Part shown: positions 21,801 to 34,300 of the stretch, in pieces
Layout of the letters: the number at the start of each line of letters is the position of its first letter
Position numbering within the stretch: the stretch's first letter is position 1
Assembly (NCBI RefSeq): GCF_004340785.1
Contig: NZ_SLXS01000001.1
Span: forward strand, 806,001-870,000
Source: Tumebacillus sp. BK434
GTDB taxonomy: Bacteria > Bacillota > Bacilli > Tumebacillales > Tumebacillaceae
Direction: 5' to 3'
DNA: 64,000 bases
Position numbers and translations under genes: made by a program
The notes under the pieces: model-generated
Database searches by the model: none
What the model was told of the DNA's origin: nothing
The model's input: the letters and a program-made list of their open reading frames with translations, nothing else

Positions 21801-24800
21801 CGCCTTCCTCTTGCGGAAAGACGGTGCGCAGCGATTCATGACGCTGGATGACGCTGCGGAAGGCAAGCGTCAATTGTTCCACGTTCAGTTCGCCTTGCAT
21901 CCGCAGCGCGCCTGCGATGTGGTAGATCGGCGTCCCCGGCTCCAGCTGTTCAAAAAAGAGCACCCGCTCTTGGGCGAACGAGAGGGGCAAAGCACCGTCG
22001 CGTGCGACCGGCACCACCGGCGGCGTGCGCGATTCCTGCGCCTGTTCGACGCAGCGGGCAAACGCTTCGAGGGTTGGAGCTTCGAACAGCTTTTTCAGCG
22101 GCAGGTCTACCTCCCACTGCGCAGCGATCCGCGACGTCACTTGCGTCGCCAGCAGCGAATGACCGCCGAGGGCGAAAAAGTGGTCGTGCGCGCCGACTCG
22201 TTCCACACCCAATACTTCCTGCCAGATCGCAGCAAGGGCGGTTTCGGCAGGCGTGCGCGGCTCGACATGCGCCGTTTCGCTGCTCTCCGGCTCCGGCGCA
22301 GGCAAGGCGCGGCGGTCGATCTTGCCGCTGGCGGTCAGCGGCAGCCGGTCGAGCGTTACGATGGCGCTGGGCAGCATATAGGCAGGAAGCTTGCCTTGCA
22401 GGTCGCGCAGCAGCTCAGCAGGCTGGGCAGCGCCGACCACATATGCCACCAGTCGCTTGTGCCCCGGTCTGTCCTCGCGCGCCGCGACCGCCGCTTCCTT
22501 GACGGCGGGGTGCTCGCAGAGCCGCGCTTCCACTTCACCCGGCTCGATCCGATACCCGCGGATCTTCACCTGCTGATCGGTGCGGCCGAGATACTCCAAG
22601 TGGCCGCCGGCGAGCCAGCGCGCCAGATCGCCTGTGCGGTAGAGACGTTCGCCTGCTGTGAACGGATGTGCCACGAACCGCTCTGCGGTCAGGTCTGCTC
22701 GGCGCCAGTAGCCGCGCGCCAACGCAGCCCCGCCGATGTACAGCTCGCCTTGAACGCCGATCGGCACAGGCTGCAGTGCTTCGTCCAGCACGTAGGCCTG
22801 CACGTTGGCGATCGGCCGGCCGATCGGAGGCAGCGCGGTCTGCTCGCTTTCCTGCAAGGTGTAGGCGGTGACGACATGCGTCTCCGAAGGGCCGTACTGA
22901 TTGTGCAGCACGCAGCCCGGCATGCTGTCCAGAAAACGCACGATCTGCGGCGTCATCTGCAGTTGCTCCCCCGCCGTGATGATCTCGCGCAGCCGGAGCT
23001 TCAGCCCGCGGGCCGATTCTGCCAGCTGCTGCAAGGCGATAAACGGCAGGAACACCCGCTCGACGCCTTCCTGCGCCACCAGTTCCAACAGTTGCCGGGG
23101 CTCGCTCCGCACTGCTTCCGACGGCACGACCAGCGTCCCGCCCGAGGCGAGCGTGGAGAAGATCTCCTGACAGGCCACATCAAAATGCAGGGCGGTATAC
23201 TGCAGCGTCTTGAGCGCACCTTGCCGGGCAAACGTTTGGCGCTGCCAGGACAGCAAGTTGCTGACCGCCCGGTGCGGCATCGCCACGCCTTTGGGCACGC
23301 CCGTCGATCCGGACGTGTACAGCACGTACAAGAGATGATCAGGCGTCACGTCGCTCACCGGGTTGGCCTCGCTCCCTGCGGCGCACGCGGCATCTTCGAT
23401 CAGCACGACCTCAGCCCTGTGGGTCGGGAGCACCGCTTGCAGATGCGCCTGGGTCAGCACCACCAGCACCTGCGTGTCTTCCAGCAGGAAGGCCAGCCGG
23501 CGCTCCGGGTACCCCGGATCGAGCGCCACATAAGCGCCGCCCGCTTTCAGCACGGCGAGCAGCGCGACGATCATCTCGGCCGACCGGTCCAGGCACAGCC
23601 CGACCGGCACGTCCGGTCCGACCCCTTTGGCCCGCAACAAGTGCGCCGCCCGATTCGCCCGGCGGTTCAGCTCATCGTACGTCAGGCGCTCATCGCCGTA
23701 TTGCACCGCCACCGCTTCCGGCGTCCGCTCCACCTGCCGTTCCAACCACTCCTGCAAACACAGCGCTTCAACATCAGCCCCGGTCGCGTTCCACGCCCCG
23801 AGCAACTGGTTTCGCTCCGCTTCCGGGAGCAGCGTCAATCGGCTCAGCGGCGCATCCGGCAGGGAGAACAGGCTTGCGGCGAGCACTTGCAGATGCCCGG
23901 CCATCCGCTCGGCCGTCGCGCGGTCGAACAGATCCGCGTTGTATTCCAGCGTCAACTTCAGCGCCGACGCCTCTTCCAGCGCGTACAGCGTCAGGTCGAA
24001 CTGCGCCGTCCCCGTCTCCGCCGCTTCCCGCGTCACCGTTACGCCTTGCAATGCGGGCGGCGCTTCCGGGGCGATCTGGTGAACGAACATCACTTGGAAC
24101 AGCGGCGGCGCGCTGAGATTGCGTTCCGGCTGCAGCTCCTCGACCAATTTTTCAAACGGCACGTCCTGATGCTGATCGCCTTCGAGGCTGGCCTGCCGCA
24201 CTCGCGCCAGCAGTTCGCGGAAGGACATGTCCTTGGAAACGGTCGTCCGCATGACCAAGGTGTTGACGAAAAAGCCGATCAGCCCTTCCACTTCCTGCAG
24301 TCTGCGCCCGGCAACAGGCGTGCCGACGCGGAGATCTTCCTGCCCTGTATAGCGGAACAGCAAGGTCTTGAACAGCGCCAGCAGCACCATGTTCAGCGTC
24401 GCTCCGCCCGCATGGCCCAGCGCCTTCAGCCCGGCGGTAAGCTCTGCCGACAGTGCAAAGCACACCGTACCGCCGAGCGTCGTCTGCACTGGCGGGCGCG
24501 GTCGGTCGGTCGGAAGCTGGAGCAGCGGCAGCTCGCCGCCCAACTGCTCCTTCCAGTACCGCAGCCCGCCTGCCAGCGCCTCCGCCTGCAACTGACCGCG
24601 CTGCCATTCGGCAAAATCGGCATACTGCACCGGGAGGGCGGGCAGACTCTCGCCGCTGTAGAGGGCGGCCAGTTCCTTGATCAGCACGCCAAGCGACCAG
24701 CCGTCGGCGACGATGTGGTGCAGCGTCAGCAAGAGCAGATACTCCTCCTCCCCCGCGCGCGCCAACGCTGCGCGCACCAGCGGACCGCGAGCCAGATCAA

Positions 24801-25242
24801 ACGGCCTCCGCGCCTCCAGCTGCAATTGCCCCGCTTCAAGATTCATCAGTTCCAGCTTCGTCTCTTCTGCGATCACCTGCACCGGTTCGCCGTCCACTTC
24901 CCCAAACGTCGTGCGCAGCGCTTCATGGCGGCGCACGATCTCCTGCAGGCACCCGGTCAGCTTTTGCACATCCAACGGCCCGGTCAACCGCACCAGCGTA
25001 GGGATGTGATACGCGGCGCTTCCCGGCTCCAGCCGCTCCAGAAACCACAGGCGCTGCTGGGCAAACGACAGCTTGGCCGCGCCCATCCCCTTTCGGCGCG
25101 GAATGACCGGCGCAGACCCAAGCACATCCTCTGCAAAAATCCCGTTCATGCGCTGTTCCAGCAAGATCCGCTTCTCCGGCGACAACCTTTCGCGGCGCGC
25201 CAGCACGCGCTGCATCAACTCCGAATTGCTCATCCTCTTCAT
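18859..25242 (-). CDS. Two-module NRPS: C-A(Pro-like)-T-C-A(Asn)-T
   Basis: About 2127 residues. After an N-terminal helix (LSPEKR..LLEQR) come C1, A1 (TSGSTG near 637), T1 (GGHS near 1024), C2, A2 (near 1673) and T2 (GGHS near 2053), with a basic 30-residue tail that may dock onto the next subunit. Pocket A1 is D-V-Q-F-I-A-Q-V-V, close to the proline code DVQ(L/F)IAHVV except Q for H. Pocket A2 is D-L-T-K-V-G-E-V-G, one change from the asparagine code DLTKLGEVG. The frame could extend to ATG 25317, but that places the start inside a terminator-like hairpin and has no ribosome-binding site. GGAGGT at 25245-25250 instead points to ATG 25242 or ATG 25233. There is no TE, and the gene overlaps the following NRPS by 4 nt. 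Confidence 0.95.
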   Translation of the reverse strand: MKRMSNSELMQRVLARRERLSPEKRILLEQRMNGIFAEDVLGSAPVIPRRKGMGAAKLSFAQQRLWFLERLEPGSAAYHIPTLVRLTGPLDVQKLTGCLQEIVRRHEALRTTFGEVDGEPVQVIAEETKLELMNLEAGQLQLEARRPFDLARGPLVRAALARAGEEEYLLLLTLHHIVADGWSLGVLIKELAALYSGESLPALPVQYADFAEWQRGQLQAEALAGGLRYWKEQLGGELPLLQLPTDRPRPPVQTTLGGTVCFALSAELTAGLKALGHAGGATLNMVLLALFKTLLFRYTGQEDLRVGTPVAGRRLQEVEGLIGFFVNTLVMRTTVSKDMSFRELLARVRQASLEGDQHQDVPFEKLVEELQPERNLSAPPLFQVMFVHQIAPEAPPALQGVTVTREAAETGTAQFDLTLYALEEASALKLTLEYNADLFDRATAERMAGHLQVLAASLFSLPDAPLSRLTLLPEAERNQLLGAWNATGADVEALCLQEWLERQVERTPEAVAVQYGDERLTYDELNRRANRAAHLLRAKGVGPDVPVGLCLDRSAEMIVALLAVLKAGGAYVALDPGYPERRLAFLLEDTQVLVVLTQAHLQAVLPTHRAEVVLIEDAACAAGSEANPVSDVTPDHLLYVLYTSGSTGVPKGVAMPHRAVSNLLSWQRQTFARQGALKTLQYTALHFDVACQEIFSTLASGGTLVVPSEAVRSEPRQLLELVAQEGVERVFLPFIALQQLAESARGLKLRLREIITAGEQLQMTPQIVRFLDSMPGCVLHNQYGPSETHVVTAYTLQESEQTALPPIGRPIANVQAYVLDEALQPVPIGVQGELYIGGAALARGYWRRADLTAERFVAHPFTAGERLYRTGDLARWLAGGHLEYLGRTDQQVKIRGYRIEPGEVEARLCEHPAVKEAAVAAREDRPGHKRLVAYVVGAAQPAELLRDLQGKLPAYMLPSAIVTLDRLPLTASGKIDRRALPAPEPESSETAHVEPRTPAETALAAIWQEVLGVERVGAHDHFFALGGHSLLATQVTSRIAAQWEVDLPLKKLFEAPTLEAFARCVEQAQESRTPPVVPVARDGALPLSFAQERVLFFEQLEPGTPIYHIAGALRMQGELNVEQLTLAFRSVIQRHESLRTVFPQEEGVTKAAVLPNLTFDVPIEDVRHLADEQILQLAAQEVRQAFDLANGPLLRVRLYRKHAHDHLLALTLHHIIADGWSLGVLMEEISALYGSAEPKLLPVQYADYAAWQKAHGHGQEQTSFWKEQLHGPLPILQLPTDRPRPAVQTYRGETLRCQVADAVTAQLHGLCQREGVTLFMALLAAFQTLLHRYTGQDDILVGTPVAGRSRQETEGLIGFFVNTLVLRTDLSGVPTFAELLARVRDTAVAAYAHQDLPFEKLVEELQPERNRSVSPLFQVMFALQKAPFERLSFPGLTLTPVDVDAGTAKFDLTLFVAEDAGRLSAALEYNADLFDRETVERMAAHWQLLLQELVQEPQRSVSRVPLLTAEEQAALDAWNETEAEEETKLCAHQLIERQAARTPDAVAVVCQEASLTYRELDRKANALAHRLYELGVGPDVRVGLYLERSLELTVAVLAVWKAGGAYVPIDPAYPPERTAFMLEDAQVPVLLTQEKLSARLPAVPATVLCIDGAAEECATPPESRVTAAELAYVIYTSGSTGRPKGVMIEHRGLVNYLTWAVRAYAVEAGSGAPVHSSLAFDLTVTSLLTPLICGGRVVLVPETDDLTALGDVLTAEGNFGVVKITPAHLQLLGDHLRPDQLAGRTKTLVIGGEALPAELLAAWREHAPDTLLVNEYGPTETVVGCSVYTVTADTPVTGIVPIGKPIANTQLYILDGHLQRVAFGVTGELYIGGAGVARGYLNRPELTAERFLTNPFGPGRLYKTGDLARLRPDGQLEFLGRTDEQVKVRGFRIELGEIESALLEHPTVREAVVIARDGQLIAYIVGETADLRSFLKHRLPDYMLPSTMLQLDHLPLTVNGKVDKTALPAPEHSASRPAYTAPRTALEERLAAIWAQLLQVEPVGIDDNFFELGGHSLLASQLVSRLRSAFRVEVQLRHLFEVATVAELALLIERLQAAAAPSPEEPKMARYSRDSYRRKPVKEDGSK

Positions 25243-25251
25243 CCACCTCCG

Positions 25252-25305
25252 AAAAAAAGGCAAAGGTGTTATTGAAGATCTTACAGACTCTTCCACCTTT
25301 GCCTT
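25252..25305 (-). terminator. Intrinsic terminator/attenuator between two NRPS genes
   Basis: Read on the minus strand, a 12-bp perfect stem (arms 25257-25268 and 25294-25305) is followed at once by seven T residues (25252-25258). A second 5-bp stem (25274-25278 with 25289-25293) stacks inside. It lies between the stop of the first NRPS (25322) and the ribosome-binding site of the second (25245-25250), so read-through is needed to express the downstream genes unless they have their own promoter. Confidence 0.8.
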
Positions 25306-25321
25306 GTCGTTCATCATGTTG

Positions 25322-28300
25322 TTATTGGCTCACGCTTTTGACCTGCTCCAGGTACTTGTGCAGGCGCTCGGCCAGCGACTGGACGTGCGGCTGCTGCAAG
25401 ATGCTGAAGTGGTGTCCTTCCGCTTCGCTGACCTCCACTCTGGAGCACAGCTGGCTCCATCCGTAGGTTGGGTCTTGGCGGATATGGTCAAAATCGGCGA
25501 GTTCGGGCGTGGTGCTCGCCCGGAAGAAGGCAACGCGCACCGCTTCATCCAGACCGTCTGCCGGCTCGTAGGAGGTCATGGCGTCGGTGTTCGCTTTGAA
25601 GACTTTGTACAGGCGGCGCACATGATCGAACTTCAGTCCCGGCGGCAAGCTGCCTGTCGACATCGCCGAGTGATAGATCATCTCCAGGGCATTCTCTGCA
25701 CCGAGCGCCTCCAACTGCGCAGACATTTCGCCCAAGTTCGAGAAGTCCAATCCGCTCGTGCCGGCCAGATCGCCGGCAAAATTCATCAAGGCGCGGAGGT
25801 CATCCATCGGTTCTGCGCGGTTTTGTTCCACCGGCGCCATCGTGTCGAGCATGATCAGCAGTTCGACCGCTTCTCCCTGCGCGCGCAGTTGACGGGTCAT
25901 CTCGAAGGCGATCGCGCCGCCGAGCGACCAGCCGCCCAGACGGTACGGGCCCTCCGCCTGCACGCGGCGGATCTCCTCGATGTACCAGGCCGCCATCTCT
26001 TCGAATGTCGAAAGCGGCAGGTTGTCATCATCGAAGCCCAGCGCCTGCAGGCCGTAGAACGGCTGGTCTGCGCCCAAGCGCCGCGCCAGTTCGAAGTAGG
26101 AGAAGATCCCGCCGCCGACCGGATGGACGAAGAAGACGGGCGGCTTGCTGCCTGTGGCCTGCACCGGCACCAGCGACGTGCCGGTGCGCGTGCCGACGCC
26201 TTGGCGCAGCAGCTCGGCAAGGCCCGCGATCGTACCGTCCTGGAACAGAACGGACAGCGGCAGGCTGAACCCGAGGCGCTGTTCGATCAGCGCCATCATC
26301 CGCACCGCGAGCAGCGAATGCCCGCCGATCGCAAAGAAGTCGTCTTTCACCGAAGGCGCGGCGCCAAGCAGCTCTTCCCAGATCGCGGCCAGCTCCGTCT
26401 CAAGTTCATCGCGCGGGGCGACAAATTCGATCTCGCGCTCAATGCCGAGCTCTTCCGGCACCGGGAGGGCGCGGCGGTCGACTTTACCGTTGTCTGTGAG
26501 CGGCAGGTGTTCCATCACGACGAACGCTGACGGGATCATATATTCCGGCAGCGACTGGCGCAGGTGTCCGCGCAGCTCCGTCGTCAAACCTTCCGCTGCC
26601 TCCGCCTCCACATAGGCGACCAGACGCTTCTCGCCGTGGAGATCGTCCAGCGCGACGACCGTCGCCAGCGCCACCTGCGGGTGAGCGGTGAGCAGCGATT
26701 CGATCTCGCCGATCTCGATGCGGAATCCGCGGATCTTGACCTGATGGTCGATTCGGCCGAGGAATTCCACATCCCCGTTCGGCAGAAAGCGCACCAAGTC
26801 ACCGCTCTTGTACCAGCGTTCGCCGTCCAGCTCGACGAACTGCGCTGCTGTCAGCTCCGGCTGACCGAGGTAGCCGCGGCCGACACCGGCGCCCCCGATG
26901 TACAGTTCGCCGGCGATGCCGAGCGGCACGCGCGCGACCTGTGCGTCATAGACGCGCAGCTTGGCATTGCTCAGCGCGCGGCCGATGACGAGACGCTCCG
27001 ATGTCTGTACTTCCGCATCGTGGAAGGTGCAGAGGATCGTCGTTTCGGTCGGCCCGTAGGCGACGACGACACGGGCGTTCGGGAACGCTTGGCGCAGCAC
27101 CACTTGCAAGTCGGCCGGCACCGCTTCGCCGCCGACAAACAGCGTGCCAAGCGACGTGACCGGCGCGCCTTGCTGCAAGATCTCCTGTGCGACATGGCGC
27201 ATCAGGCTCGGCACCGACATGCAGACGTTCGAGCTGCGCAGTTCGCGCACGAGCTGCGGGATGTTCAACACCTGCTCTTTGGCGAGCAGCACGGTCGTAC
27301 CGCCCACAAACAGCGGTGCCCAGATCTCTGCTACGTTGATGTCGAACGTCATCGTCGTCACCGAGAGCTTGCACGTGCTGCTGTCATAGCCAAACTCGCC
27401 GATCAACGCCCACATGGTGCTGACCAGTTGGCGATGCTCGATCATCACCGCTTTCGGCTTGCCGGTCGAGCCGGACGTGTACAGCAGGTACGCGAGATGA
27501 TGCGGCTGTACCGCCGTCTGCGGTGCGGTCGCCGGATATCCGGCGCAGCTGTCTTCCCGGTCGACGCAGACGACGGCCGCACCTGTGGCGGGCAGGTTCG
27601 GCGCCTGATGCTCTTTGGTCAAGAGCACGGTCAGCCCGGCATCTTCCAGCATGTAGGCGATGCGGTCCTGCGGATGCGCCGGGTCGATCGGCACGTACGC
27701 TCCGCCTGCCTTGTGCACGGCAAGCAGCGAGACGATGAACTCCGGCGACTTCTCCATGCACACGCCGACCAGCACATCAGGCGCGACGCCAAGGCTTTGC
27801 AGACGGTGCGCCAGCGCGTTGGCGCGGGCATCGAGCTCCGCATAGGTCAAGCTCTCGCCGCCGTACTCGACAGCGGCCGCCTCCGGCGTGCGGGACGCGT
27901 GTACGGCGACAAAGTCATGCGCGCACTTGTCCTGCGGGAACTCGAGCGCACCGGGGTTCCAGGCGTCGAGCTGCTCCGCTTCCGCTGCGCTCAGCAGCGG
28001 CAGTTCGGCGATCTTGCGGTCCGGATCGGCAACCAGTGCAGCGATCAGCGATTGCAGATGCTGCCCCATGCGCTCGATCGTCGCCGCCTCGAACAGGTCG
28101 GCCTGGTAGTTGAAGGCGTGGAGTTGCCCTTCTTCCGACTCGTAGACCATCAGGGCCAACTCGAAGTTCGCCACGCCGCCGCCCGCTTCGAGCGCCGACA
28201 TCGTCACGCCCGGCAGCGACAGATCGCCCATCGGCGCGTTTTGCACGGCGAACATCACCTGGAACAGCGGCGATACGCTCATGTCGCGGTTCGGCTGCAC

Positions 28301-31300
28301 CTCTTCGACCAGCCGCTCGAACGGCAGATCCTGATGCGCGTAGCTGTCGAGCGCCGTCTGGCGGACGCGCTGCAAAAGCTCGCGGAATGTCGGCTGTCCG
28401 GACAGGTCGGTGCGCAGGACGAGCGTGTTGACGAAAAAGCCGATCAACGGCTCGATCTCCGAACGGTTGCGTCCGGCGATCGGCGAGCCGACGAGAATGT
28501 CATCCTGCCCGGTGTAGCGATAGAGCAGCACGTTCAGCGCAGCGAGCAGCGTCATGTACATCGTGACGCCTTCCTGTTGGCACAAAGCCTGAAGCTGATC
28601 GGTCAGCTCTTTGGACAGGCGGTGCGCATGCGAGCCGCCACGCAAAGTCGGCACCGGCGGACGCGGGTGGTCGTGCGGCAGCGGCAAGACCGTTTTCGCG
28701 CCGCTCAGCTTGTCTTTCCAATGCGCCAGCTGCGCCTGCAGGTTGTCCCCTTCCAGCCATGCGCGCTGCCAGTGCGCAAAGTCGGCATACTGCACCACAA
28801 GTTCCGGCAGCGGCGACGGTCTGCCTTCCGCAAACGCCGCGTACAGGTCGCCCAGTTCGCTGACAAACACGCCGATCGACCAGCCGTCCGAGACGATATG
28901 GTGCATCGTGAACAGGAGCACCGCTTCGTCATCTGCTGTGGTCAGCATCGTCGAGCGGAACAAAGGACCTTGGCTCAGGTCAAACGGCTTGCGGGCTTCC
29001 AGTTCGGCGAGGCGCAGGGTTTGCGCTTCCCGCTCTGCCTCCGGGAGCTTACGCAGGTCGATTTTTTCCAGCTCGTGGATCATGTCGGCATGCACCACTT
29101 GCACCGGGCTTCCGTCGACCAGCGAGAAGGTGGTGCGCAGCACTTCGTGCCGGCGCACGATCTCCTGCAGCCCGCGCTCCAGCGCTTCTGCGTTCAAGTC
29201 GCCCTTGAAGCGCACTCCGCTGAACATGTTGTAGCTGGACTGTTGAGTCAGGCGGTCGATGAACCACAAGCGCTGCTGCGCGAAGGACAGCGGCAGATCG
29301 CGGTCGCGTCCCACCGGGACGATCGGCGGCGCCGCGGCACCTGTGGCAAGCTCGCTGTGGCGTTTCATGTAGTCGACGAGGCTCGCCACCGTCGCCGCTT
29401 CGAACAGCGCGCGCACCGGCAGCTCCATGCCAAACACCTGGCGGATGCGCGAGATCATCTGCGTGGCGAGCAGCGAGTGCCCGCCCATGTCGAAGAAGTG
29501 GTCGTGGATGCCGATGCGCTCCACTTTCAGCACGTCGCGGAAGATGCCGGCCATCAGCTCTTCGGTCGCCGTGCGCGGCGCGACGAAGCTCTCGTTCAGC
29601 TCCGGGCGCAGGCCGTCTGGCGCCGGAAGCGCTTTGCGGTCGATCTTGCGGTTCGGCGTCAAAGGCACGGCGTCAATCGCCATGAACAGCTGCGGCACCA
29701 TGTACTCCGGCAGGCGCTCTTTCAAGAAGCTGCGCAGCTCATGCGTGCTCGGTTCCTGTTCTTGGTCGAGCACGACATAGGCAACGAGCATCGTCTTCGC
29801 GCCGCCTTCCGTCTGTTCGCGCGCCATGACCACCGTTTCCAGCACGCCCGGATGCTGACCGAGGATCGTCTCGATCTCGCCGAGCTCGATGCGGTAGCCG
29901 CGGATCTTGACCTGTGTGTCGATTCGGCCGTAGAACTCGATGTTCCCATCCGGCAGATAGCGGGCCAGGTCGCCGGTGCGGTACAGGCGGGCGCCCGGCT
30001 TACCGCTGAACGGATCGGCGACAAATTTTTCGGCGGTCAGCTCGTCGCGGCCCAGATAGCCGCGGGCCAGCGACATGCCGCCGATATAAACTTCGCCCGG
30101 CACGCCGACCGGCACGGGGCGCATCAACGGGTCGAGGATGTAGATCTGCGTGTTGCCGATCGGGCGTCCGATCGGCGGCAGGAGCGGCCATGTTTCCTGC
30201 TCCAGCGGCAAGGTGTACGACGTGACGACATGGCACTCGGTCGGGCCGTACTGGTTGTACAGACGGCAACCTTCGAGGCTGGCCAGCCAGTTGCGCACCG
30301 GGCGGGTGGTCTGCAGTTGGTCGCCTGCAGTGGTGATCTCTTTCAACTGCAAAGGCAACGCTTCCGGCAGCCCTTCCGCCACTTCGCACAGCTGTTGGAA
30401 GGCGACGAACGGCAGGTAGATGCGGTGTACCCCTTTTGCGGCCAGATAGCCGAGCAGTCGCACCGGATCGCGGCGCACCTCTTCGCTGACCAGCACCAGC
30501 GTGCCGCCGGTCGACAGGGTGCAGAAGTACTCCTGGAACGAGATGTCGAAAGTCATCGACGCATATTGCAGCGTCCGCTCGCCAAACGCATACGGCGTCT
30601 CCTCCAGCTGCCAGGAGATCATATTGCGCAGCGGGCGGTGTGTCATCATGACGCCCTTCGGCTTGCCGGTCGTGCCCGAAGTGTAGATGACGTACAAGGC
30701 GTTGTCCAGCGTCTCACCGCTGTTCGGGTTGTGCGGCGGCTGCTGGGCGATCTCCGGCCAGTCGCCATCGACTGCGACCACGTTCACACCGTCGGTCGGC
30801 AGGTGTTCGACCAGGCCGGCCTGCGTGACCAGCACGCCAACCTGCGCATCTTCCAAAATAAAACCGATGCGGTCCTTCGGATGCGCGGGGTCGAGCGGCA
30901 CATACGCTCCGCCCGCTTTCATAATGCCAAGCGTCGCCACGGCGAGGTCGATCGATCGCTCCATGCACAATCCGACGAGGACTTCCGGGCCGACGCCGCG
31001 CGCTTTCAGGTGATGCGCCAAACGGTTCGCCCGCTCGTTGAGCTCAGCGTACGTCAGCTGCTCCTGCTCCAGCACGACCGCCACCGCTTCCGGCGTGCGA
31101 ACGACTTGCGCTTCAAACATCTGATGCGCACAGAGGCCATCCGCGTAGTCGAGCGAGATGCCGTTCGACAGCGTAAGCACCTGCTGCTCCTCTTCTGCGC
31201 TCATCAGCGGCAGCGCGGAGATCGGCAGCGACGGGTCTTGCACAGCCGCTTCGAGCAGTGTCCGGAAATGGCGCGCCATCCGCTCGATCGTAGCCCCGGT

Positions 31301-34300
31301 GAACAAGGCCACATTGTATTCCAGCGAGACGGACAGCCCGTCTTCCCGCTCGGCCATCGTCCAGAGCAGGTCGAACTTCGCCGTCTTGCTCTCCTGCGAT
31401 ACGCCGACCAGCTGGATCTCGTCGGTCATCGAGCCTTCCGCCGCGAAGTTTTGCAGAGCGAACATCACCTGGAAGATCGGCGAATGGCTCTGGTCGCGCT
31501 CCGGCGCCAGCTCTTCGACGAGCTTCTCGAACGGCACATCCTGATACTGATACGCTTCCAGCGCTGTGCCGCGCACCCGCTGCACCATCTCTTGGAAGCT
31601 CGGATCACCCGACAGGTCGGAGCGCATCACCAAGGTGTTGACGAAGAATCCGATCAGCCCTTCGATGCCGCTGCGGTTGCGGTTCGCAATCGGCGTGCCG
31701 ACCAGGATGTCGTCCTGTTTCGTGTAGTGGAACAGCAGCGCCTTAAACGCGGCGAGCAGTGTCATGAACAGCGTGCTGCCCTCCTGTTTGCTCAGCGCTT
31801 GCAGCTTGTGCATCAGCTCTTTGGGCAGCGTGACATGCAAGCCTTCCCCGACGTGCGTCTGTACAGCCGGGCGTTTGAAGTCGGTCGGCAGCTCAAGGAT
31901 CGGCAGCGTGCCGCCGAGCTGCTTGCGCCAGTAGTTGAGCTGCGTTTCCAGCACTTCGCCCTGCAGGTAGTTGCGCTGCCACACCGCAAAGTCGGCGTAT
32001 TGCAGCGGCAGCTCCGGCAGCGGCGACGGCTGCCCTTTGACAAACGCCTGGTACAGCTGGGTCAGTTCGCTGATCAGGACGCCATACGACCAGCCGTCAG
32101 CGATGATGTGATGGATCGTGAACATCATCAGGTGATCGTTTTCCGACAGGCGCACCAGCTTGGCGCGCACCAAAGGTCCTGTGCTGAGATCGAACGGCTG
32201 TCGCGCTTCGGCGTCGGCGAGGCGCTTCACTTCCGCTTCCCGTTCCGCTTCCGGCAGATGCTCGATCGAGGTCAAAGGCACGGGTAGTTCCAGCTCCGGC
32301 GCGATCACCTGCTCCGGCATCGTGCCGCGCATGCGGAACGTCGTGCGCAGCGTTTCGTGGCGGCGGGCGATCTCGTTGAAGCTGGCCCGCAAGGCGTCCA
32401 CATCGAGCGGCCCGTACACGCGGTAGGCCATTGGGATGTTGTAGAGCGGCGAGTTCGGAATCAGCTGATCGAGGAACCACAGGCGCTGCTGCGCGAACGA
32501 GGTCGGGTAGCCTTGATCCTCCTCTTCCTCATCCTCCGCGCGCACGCCGTGCAGCGGACCCTGCTCCGCCGCGACCGCACCGCTGCCCAGCGCCTCGGTG
32601 ATGCGGCCGGCCAGTTCGGACAAGGTCGGTGCTTCGAACAGCATGCGCAGCGGCAGGTCGACGCCGAAGTCATCGAGCACGCGCGACATCAGGCGGGTCG
32701 CCAGCAGCGAGTGTCCGCCCATTTCAAAAAAGTTGTCCTGCTGCCCGATGCGGTCAACGCGCAAAATGTCGGCCCAGATCTCGGCCAATTTTTGCTCAAC
32801 GTCTGTGACCGGCGCCACGTATGCTTGTTCTTCCGTACGCGCGCCATCGGGCATCGGCAGTGCTTTGCGGTCAATCTTGCCGTTCGGAGTCAGCGGCATT
32901 TCGGCGAGCACGACAAAGGCGGACGGCACCATATACTCCGGCAGCAGTTCTTTCGCGCGGGTGCGCAGCTCCGCCACCGACACGTCTGCGCCGTGCGGCA
33001 CCACATAAGCGGTGATCCGCTTGTCGCCCGGCACGTCTTCACGGACGATGACGATCGCTTCTTTGACCGCTTCCTGCTGGCCGATCACCGCCTCGATCTC
33101 GCCGAGCTCGATGCGGAAGCCGCGCACTTTGACCTGGTGGTCGATGCGGCCCATGAATTCCAGCATCCCGTTTGGCAGCAAGCGGACCAGGTCGCCCGTC
33201 TTGTAGAGGCGGGAACCGTCTGCGCGGAACGGATGCGAAATGAACGCTTCAGCGGTCAGCTCCGGGCGGTTCAGATACCCGCGCGCCAGACCCGGGCCGC
33301 CGACATACAGTTCGCCCGGCACGCCGAGCGGCAGCGGCTGGCGATGCAGATCGAGCACGTACAGCTCATTGTTGCGGATCGCCCGCCCGATCGGCACAAC
33401 CGGCGTGACCTGCTCTGCAGCGGTGAGCCAGTTTGTGGTTGAAGCGACCGAGTTTTCGGTCGGCCCGTACGCGTTTGCCAAAATGCACCCGGGCAGCTTT
33501 TGCAAAAATTTCTTCGCGTGCGGGGAGGACATCACATCGCCGCCCACGGAGAGCAGTTTGAGGTGGCCGATGCTGCTCAGATCCGCTTCTGCCAGCTGTG
33601 GCAACAGACCCGAGGTGAGCAGCGCCACGGTGATCTGCTCTTCGGATAGCACGCGCACCACTTCGTCGACCGTCGGCGTCTGCGCCGGGAAGACGACCAG
33701 CTTCGCGCCGTGCAGGAGCGCGCCCCACACTTCAGGCGTCGCCGCGTCGAAGGAGATCGCCGCGATCTGCAGGAACACTTCCTCCGCGCCGAAGATCAGG
33801 TAATCGCTGTTTATCACGAGGCGCACAACGCCGCGGTGCGGGATCAGGACGCCTTTCGGTCGGCCCGTCGAGCCGGACGTATAGATCATGTACGCCAGAT
33901 GATTCGGCGTGATCGATACGTCAGGCGCTGCCGGGCTCTCCGCCGCGATCAGATGCCAATCGCGGTCGAGGCAGATCATCTCCGCGCCGTGGTCAGGCAG
34001 CTCCGGGAGCAGTTTCTCCTGAGTCAGCAGGACACCAACGGCGCTGTCTTCCAGCATGTAGGCGATGCGGTCTTTCGGATAAGCCGGATCGAGCGGCACA
34101 TAAGCACCGCCCGCCTTGACGATCGCGAGCAGGCCGATGATCATCTCCAGCGACCGCTCCATGCACAGGCCGACGAGCACATCAGGTCCGACGCCTTTTC
34201 GCTGCAGGACGTGCGCGAGCTGGTTGGCGCGTTCGCTGAGCTCGCGGTAGGTCAGCACGCTGCCTTCAAACGACACCGCCGCTTTGTCCGGATATTGGCC

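Noticed and set aside
25243-25317. Longer N terminus of the two-module NRPS.
   Set aside because: It would be translated through the terminator hairpin and lacks a ribosome-binding site; GGAGGT sits just before ATG 25242.
26564-32287. Very long open frame (about 1900 codons) on the plus strand opposite the first NRPS, and similar ones at 764-2740, 2990-5701 and 21025-25275.
   Set aside because: They mirror high-GC NRPS/PKS genes in a complementary frame, have Arg/Gln/His-rich shadow composition, no domains and no ribosome-binding sites.
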